From assembly GCF_947179165.1 (NCBI RefSeq), contig NC_077243.1, positions 36,840,001-36,904,000 of the forward strand: 64,000 nt of DNA. The letters are read 5' to 3'. The notes under the pieces are model-generated. The model made no database searches, was not told the DNA's origin, and worked only from the letters and a program-made list of their open reading frames with translations. This document shows positions 57,952 to 64,000 of this stretch, piece after piece (within the stretch, counting starts at the first letter, position 1; each line of letters opens with the position of its first letter). The translations under genes and the position numbers were made by a program. Source of the stretch: Solanum dulcamara. Its lineage: Eukaryota; Streptophyta; Magnoliopsida; Solanales; Solanaceae.

Positions 57952-60900
57952 TGTCACGACCCAACCCCGTGGGCCGCGACGGGGGTCCGACCTGGACCCC
58001 CGTTTACTTAACTATCGACTACAGTCAAATTGGACTATGTATAACGTGATACTGCTCACAAAAACCTCAATGGGTTAAAACTTTTTCATGTTCATATAGC
58101 CTCCTAGATATAGGAACCAAATACATGATCCTAGTGGGTGATAAAATATTCATACACGTGTGGCCTCTTTAATTTGAATCATGTCATGAAAGGGCATGCA
58201 AGCCGATAAGGCTTCCATGTCATAAGAACATTTACAACTGAACAAACTCACAACAACCCACATACACATATGTCTACAGACCTCTAATAGTAGGAACGAC
58301 AACATATGGCAGGACAGGGCCCCCGCCGTACCCCTGCATAAACAAATATATACATCGCAGGACCAGTACTCAAATGGTAGGCTCCGAAATAGTGAAGCAC
58401 TTCCAACATAGCTAAGCAGAAATCCTAAGCTGGCGGATCTCCGAAATGAACATCTGTAACTGCGGGCATGAAACGCAGCCCCCCGAAGAAAGGGGGGTCA
58501 ATACAAAAAATGTACTGAGTATATAAAGCATGGACTGTAATAAGTAAAGTCGTTACCAGAGCAGAATGTGCAAAAATGAGCAAAATATCCAGAATATCAA
58601 AATGCTTTTCATAATCACCGATAATGTATGCAGAAAAACATATGCTACATCCGGCCCCATTAAGGGACTCGGTGAACAAATACAAAACGTGGTCGCCGCC
58701 CCTTCACTGGCGCCACAACACATCATAACACCAGAGTAGGGAATATCTCTGTAATAGGTCATATCATATCAGATGGTCATATCAGATCATATCATACCAT
58801 ATGTGTACATGGCACATCATAACACCACAAAACCCATGTACAGGTCGTACCTGTCCCCTCACATCGGGGCATGGCGAATAATGCAGAGAAGTACGTACGA
58901 TAACAAAACCTGGCCCGAGCTCGGTGAAGTAAATATTGAGGCATCCACGAGTGGAGTAGTGAGAAACTATATGCAATTTAAATCATATTTGAGACTCGAC
59001 GGAATAATCAAAATGAGCTTTCCTTTAAAATCGAGACAAAAGTCATATCAAGTACCTTTTGAAAGTCACTATAGACTATATCAAAATAGAACTTCTGGGA
59101 ATCATATATATGTATCAAGGCATAACAAAATATCTTTTGGAAGTCGAAAAATTGGCCATTCTAATGGCTTTAAGAATAGGACTTCTTGGGAATCATATGG
59201 AAATCATATACTTGTTTCGTAAAAACAATGACACAAAAGGGAGATTAGTTTTATATACTTATGTCAAATCATGCTAAGAGAAGGAATAAGATTTACATAC
59301 TTATGCCAAAGAAATACTAAAATAAAGTATAAGCCTTACATGCGTATGCCAAAACATGCCAAAAGAAGGAAACGTTAGCTTTACATACCTCTTATGAGTT
59401 ACTCTTTATCCCATTCGCCTCGTCGTCCTTTGAACCTATTCAATATGAAAGTAATACTAATATCAACCACTCTTAACTTTCCAGCATCTTAGGTTGCACC
59501 TTAGTATTAATGGAATCTATTTCCTTAGTCGTTTCTCCGACTAGTTCTTTTATTTGCTAAGGCGTCGACGAAAATTGGGCAGCACCTCCCCTATAATGTG
59601 CCCTATCCAAATTTCCAATTAGGTCCCTAAGACCTACATCCAACCACAACAACTTGCAGCAATTCACACCAACAAAATACAACATAAACTCCAAACGACT
59701 TATTCAAAAATACGGTAGCACAATAGGGCGTCTAGCCTTTATTTTGTAACGCCTTTCATTATACGCAACGAGGGGTCGTGTGGATTCAACCAGCAGCAAC
59801 CTAACCCACATTAGAAACTATTTAGGCCCTGCAACAACACATCACACCCCTGCAGCAGCACCTCACACGAACAACAATACCCTTCGACGACAATTTAACT
59901 ATAGCAATTCCAATTTAGTTTATTTCGAACGTCGAGTATTCCTACGACATTCTTAAACTTCCAGAAGCATAAAAGGGGTGTAATACACCATATAAAAACA
60001 CCATAAATTTCACATTAAAAGAAAAAACCTTACCTTTCCCAAAATTAGCTAAAACTCGCCAAACCTATCAAAACGTGAATTCTGGACAACCCACTGTCTT
60101 ATATTGTCGCTTAGTTTCGGAGGGGTAATTGAGGGAAACAGGATTTGTGGCCTCCATTAAAGTTATATACATGTGTATCAAGGTCTCAAACAATTTTGAA
60201 TTACCCCTACTGCAATTTTGTACGAAAAGATATGCCCAAAATACCCACAGCTGTTCATGTAGGATTTCCAAAACAAAATCTGGGCAGTACCTCCTCTACA
60301 CTTCATCACCCTATTTCACGAAGCTAAAAGCAAAACTGGATTTGAAAGTCTAAATAAAAGTTATATACCTATGAAATAACTTTCCAAAACATATTGAATC
60401 ACCCGAAACTAAGCTATACACAAGAAGTTATACCAATATTACTAACGACTGTCCCCTCCAAAAACGGCTCTATTCCCTAGCGTTTTCTCTTTAAGTTTCT
60501 CTTAGTTTTCCAAGTGAAGAACTGAAAATATGGTTCCGTAGGCATACTAATATACATATATACACCTCCACGTAATTGAGGAACATCGTAGATAATTAAT
60601 TCAGGGAAGAAAAGTGAAGAACTTACCTTAATTTCCTCCAATTTATGGCTGCTATTGTAAGCTCTCTTTCCCTCACGTTTTTCTCTCTATTTTTGTTCAA
60701 GTTTTTGGCTAAAAATGACTTAATATTCATCCATACATAGATGTATATCTTTTTGGAGAGTGACACATGTCATCCCCTAAGGGTGACATGTGTCACACCC
60801 TTAGGCAACCACCTCAATTATGCAACCAATCCATGGCTGCCACGTGGCAGGTGGGGTCCACCCCATGGTGTGTCACCTGTTGCCATGTGTCACTTTCATG

Positions 60901-61340
60901 TGATGCCATGTGTACCTATCACATGCTGCTATGTGTCAAGTAGGTGAGTCACCTACTTGCTTTAAGTAGGTGCGTCGTTTCCTTATTTCTCTTCCGTGGG
61001 TTCGTAATTTCGTCGCACTTTAAGAGCCTATGTATTCCTTGCTACTTAGTCTCAACACGCACTCGAGTAGCTTAAGTACGTAAGACCTCCAAGTTAGTAG
61101 TTTACGCGAGTCAATCGAGTCGTACGACTCATTTCTCGGCCTCCAACTCATTTCGAATTTTTATAACCCTATTTCCAATCTTTCTTATTATGAAGCATTT
61201 TGTTCTCCTTTCCTTTGAGTTATTTGATAGCATTATAAACTATCCGACTAACATAACGACTTTTAAGAAACTTAAGAGACTTCCCAGAAACTTGAGAAGT
61301 TTAAGAAGCATTCTAAGGTACCAAAGTACGGGGTGTAACA
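57952..61340 (-). repeat. 5' LTR (3389 bp) of the 3-kb-LTR element
   Basis: Plus-strand ends TGTCACGACCC and GGGTGTAACA; direct repeat of 50380-53442. It retains a ~313-bp segment (about 59949-60261) absent from the middle LTR but present in related form in the solo LTR at 38741-41837. No polypurine tract on its right, so this is the true outer end. Frames at 58425-58685 (-), 58773-59222, 59059-59277, 60129-60353, 60741-60947 and 61190-61378 lie inside the LTR and have no domain. Confidence 0.87.
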
Positions 61341-61341
61341 G

Positions 61342-61670
61342 TGTTGGCCTGTTAAGGTCTCTCACGTTCAAAAGATGAAAGTAGCTGAGATGAGAATGTT
61401 GAGATGGATGTGTGGGCATACTAAGAGCGACAGGATTAGAAATGAGGCTATTCGAGATAAGGTAGGAGTGCCCTTGGTGGAAGACAAGATGCAGGAAATG
61501 CGACTGAGATGATTTGTGCATGTGAAGAGGAGAGACAAAAAATGTTCCAGTGCAGAGGTGTGAGAAGTTGGCCATAGATGGTTTCAGAAGAGGTAGGGGT
61601 AGGCCGAAGAAATATTATGGAGAGGTGATTAGAAAGGACATGACGCAGTTATAGCTTATCTAAAGATGTA
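61342..61670 (+). pseudogene. 3' end of a plant LINE ORF2
   Basis: The frame from 61342 reads CWPVKVSHVQKMKVAEMRML, RWMCGHTKSDRIRNEAI and RDKVGVPLVEDKMQEMRLR, then TGA at 61510 (expected Trp), FVHVKRRDKK, a frameshift near 61545, and RRGRGRPKKYYGEVIRKDM ending at TAG 61652 (expected Gln). I recognise this as the C-terminal region of the common plant non-LTR reverse transcriptase. The 5' part is missing: the 3-kb-LTR element begins directly before it. The minus-strand frame 61240-61575 is the antisense shadow. Confidence 0.8.
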
Positions 61671-62969
61671 TATATATTGTTAAAAAATCTCATGCATTAA
61701 TAAATTTGAAAACAATTTTTTGGGTAGAAAATATAATAATTTTTTATCTCATTTAATATAGGGATCGTTGTAATAATTGAGAAATGAAATAGTGTTTGGT
61801 TAATTGTAACATCCTTTCTTATGTGGCTATCAATTTTATTTCCTCATTTATATTCTGACGATTATCATGAACCAACATTATTATTCTTATATTTTAGTTT
61901 TTTATATTCTCCTATCACTATTTTTATTCGCTCATTATTGAATATTCTAAAGTCTATCAAACGGTCAAACCTTTTAGATTATGTCAAATGTATGACTGTG
62001 TGTTTATAAAGAGATCAAATTTATTTTTTGGTGTCTTATTCAGATTTCAAGCACTAAAACTAATTAACAATATTTTAATATTATTACATCAAATTATCAA
62101 ATTCATCACAACATTATTTCGATATCATTATATAAACTTTTCAAATTTTTGAGTCAGATTTATTATTTTAACTTTATATAATATATTTTTTATTTAAAAT
62201 TTACATTGCTTATATTTATACTTCATAATTTTCGCATATATCCTACCTCTTCAGATCTCATTAGTAGGATATATTACACTGAATATGTTATAATTATTCA
62301 ATTTAAAAGAAATAAGGCCTGTTAATGAAGTTTGGTTTTAGGCCTCCAAACTTGTTGAGACAACACGGATAAAAGGGAAGAAAAGTACTTCACATTTTTG
62401 GTTAGGAATTGAAGTTAGTTAGTTGTAACAACCAATTCAAAGTTAGTTAAGCCTGATTTAGTTATTCTCTTATTTTCTGATCAAGTCACTAGTTAGTTTA
62501 TATATATCCTCTATTCCTCTCAATGTATACAATCAAAATACTAGATAATATTGTTTGAATTACTCATCTCAATACATTGTCTACTAAATAATATTCTTAG
62601 AATTACTTATCTCAATACATTATTTTTCTCACTCTTAATACTACTGCTCTTTTTCTTCTTTTTTATCAACATCTTAGTGTTCTTCATTGATTAAGAACAA
62701 ATAACCATTAATTAGCCTTGAAATCTTCATCTTTAAGGTTATTTTGATCAATAGAATTAAGATTTAATTCTTCATAATTAACCTCTTCATGACTATTAAT
62801 CTTCATTACCAGTGCCAAGATTTTTGGGTCATTTCATGAGATGGTTACTCACTGTATAATCAAAGTTTATCTTTTTGTAAGATGAAGCATGATAGAGACA
62901 ATTTTTTCCTTTTTTTCTTCTCTTGTTCTGCATTTTCTATTAATGAATCTTTATTTATTTTTGTGGTCT
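61671..62969. other. AT-rich stretch with a promoter-like or LTR-like segment
   Basis: No gene seen in 61671-62350; a 62-codon frame at 61821-62009 is AT-rich and featureless. From TGTTGAGACAACACGG (62353) the sequence looks like a copia-type LTR or a promoter: TATA-like TTTATATATATCC at 62497-62508, then a 40-bp unit at 62541-62580 repeated at 62584-62623 (AATTACTNATCTCAATACAT), then pyrimidine-rich leader. I found no partner LTR within the window. Confidence 0.4.
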
Positions 62970-62972
62970 TAG

Positions 62973-63299
62973 TGTTTTATACTAGAAGAGTTTATTGAAT
63001 TCAGAAAATATATATACACTGACAGAAATATCCGTAAAGACAATATCCTTGACGATATCCCTCAAGCTTTCAAAAATTCACTAAAGGTCTCTTCATTAAA
63101 TATTTTTCGTAAGATTTTCAACAACACTATTACTACATCAAATGATCAAGTTATGTGGAAGTACGAAGTTCTTGCATTATACGCCTCTATGTACTGTTTT
63201 TCAATTTGCACCCTTTTATTTTATTTTTATGAAGTATCCCCTATCTGTTTATTTCTTTGCAAAGTTAAAAAAGAGTTCTTACAACAGGGAACAAAGTAG
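62973..63299 (+). other. 108-codon open stretch behind a splice-acceptor-like site
   Basis: A frame without ATG at its start opens right after TTATTTTTGTGGTCTTAG (AG at 62971-62972), a good plant 3' splice site, and runs to TAG 63297. It reads EEFIEFRKYIYTDRNIRKDN, then ILDDIPQAFKNSLK, then a hydrophobic end (YCFSICTLLFYFYEV). The first ~70 residues are polar and protein-like; the end resembles translated AT-rich DNA, so a real exon might finish earlier, for example at a GT near 63088-63090. I do not recognise the protein. It could be an exon of a host gene, a captured fragment, or chance. Confidence 0.3.
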
Positions 63300-64000
63300 G
63301 AGTTATATAATAAAATAAATTACTGGATGTGGAGAGGAAGAAGAATGCAAATGTAGAGAAAACTATTAACAGAGGCTTGCGTTAATGAATGCCTATTACT
63401 TTTTGATATGTAACTTGGAAATTTTCATCTCAAGTATGTATAAGCATTTGAATATAGGCGAAACATGGAAGAGAGAGTAGATAAATTTAATTAAGGACTA
63501 CAAAATGTTTCAAAATTAAGAAAAAATGACACAAGTTTTTAATTATTAAATAAAAGTGACAATTTGAAGATTATTGTTACTTACACTAATTTTAAAACCC
63601 TCAAATTTTATTATTTACATAAAAGCTTTATCTATCCCATCCCAACCCTCCCCTTCCCCCCTCTCCACCCTTCTGCCACCGCCATTCCATCCTCTTCTGC
63701 CTCCATCACCGCCTATATCACCACCACCACAAATTCATCCTCTTCTTTCTCCTCCACCACCACCACCGTTGCCAGCTCATTCTCCTCCACCGCTGTCGTC
63801 ACAATAACCATTACCTCCACCTTTCGCTGTTATCACCAAGACAAACACCTTCTTCACCTCACTTTGCTGCCATAATCATCCTCTTTTTCACCTCACTTTC
63901 TATCAAAAAATTAAACAACTATCGAAGTTGTCGGAGTAACTATGCCAAAATTATTGTAACGAGTTTAACATTTGTTGCAACAACTCAAACAATTGATAAA
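63300..64000. other. AT-rich sequence with CT/CCA-rich block
   Basis: No gene recognised. At about 63635-63800 there is a pyrimidine-rich, CCACCA-rich stretch with open frames of 77 and 103 codons in two registers, Pro/Ser/Thr-rich and low in complexity, comparable to the block at 12460-12890. It may be the leader of another retrotransposon that continues beyond the window. Confidence 0.45.

Larger units (their letters stand above)
50380..61340 (-). mobile_element. Non-coding gypsy-type element with ~3-kb LTRs, minus strand, part of a tandem array
   Basis: 5' LTR 57952-61340, primer-binding site 57936-57947, internal 53443-57935, polypurine tract 53443-53458, 3' LTR 50380-53442. The 3' LTR also has its own primer site on its left, so it serves as 5' LTR of another truncated copy (49708-50379). 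The internal region is ~2 kb once the nested solo LTR 54335-56841 is removed and shows no gag or pol. LTR identity is high by eye (about 96-97 percent outside one indel). It is a non-autonomous element; its 5' region carries a 5S rRNA-derived stretch. The right flank interrupts a LINE remnant. Confidence 0.8.

Noticed and set aside
61240..61575. 111-codon minus-strand frame
   Set aside because: Antisense of the LINE remnant and the LTR end; the plus strand gives the recognisable protein.
63564..63875. 103-codon Ser/Thr/Pro-rich frame
   Set aside because: Low-complexity CCACCA/CTT-rich DNA with overlapping open registers; no domain.

Overview
This window is plant nuclear DNA: AT-rich, with no convincing intact host gene and almost entirely made of nested LTR retrotransposons. 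Chromodomain-bearing Ty3/gypsy elements with 2.2-2.5 kb LTRs, ~3 kb LTRs starting with TGTCACGACCC on the plus strand, and primer-binding sites for initiator Met-tRNA suggest a Solanaceae genome (tomato, potato or pepper relatives), in repeat-rich heterochromatin. The organism call rests on recognising repeat families by eye, not on a search.

Layout. (1) 1-17020: a complete Tekay/Del-type element (1100-10736, perfect 5-bp target duplication ATATT) sits inside a minisatellite that looks like the 3' untranslated region of a Tat/Ogre-like element; a 5.3-kb LTR-like block of that outer element follows at 11762-17020. (2) 17029-24382: a second, older Tekay-lineage element with a truncated 5' LTR, a degraded pol and a deletion fusing RNase H to the chromodomain end. 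(3) 24383-31749: non-coding LTR fragments, a two-level minisatellite and a perfect 22-bp inverted repeat. (4) 31750-36977 continuing at 47117-47840: pieces of a third gypsy family with its LTR tail and gag start present twice. Its gag is split by a minus-strand non-coding element (36983-47111, target duplication GTAAT), which itself contains an opposite-strand ~3.1-kb solo LTR (38741-41837). (5) 47880-49690: degraded Ty1/copia protease and integrase. (6) 49708-61340: a minus-strand tandem internal-LTR-internal-LTR array of a non-coding element. Its complete internal region holds a plus-strand solo LTR (54335-56841) and a 5S rRNA-derived stretch (57100-57218). (7) 61342-61670: LINE 3' remnant. 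(8) 61680-64000: AT-rich sequence with a 108-codon open stretch behind a splice-acceptor-like site.

Nothing here forms a working pathway. Every coding feature is a retrotransposon pseudogene. The first element was once autonomous; the elements at 36983-47111 and 50380-61340 keep LTR, primer site and polypurine tract but show no gag-pol, so they would have depended on proteins from relatives. The most interesting points are the 5S-derived sequence in a non-autonomous element, the tandem array sharing one LTR, the two large non-coding elements, the all-C-to-T pattern of stop codons in the first element, and the patchy LTR divergence there.
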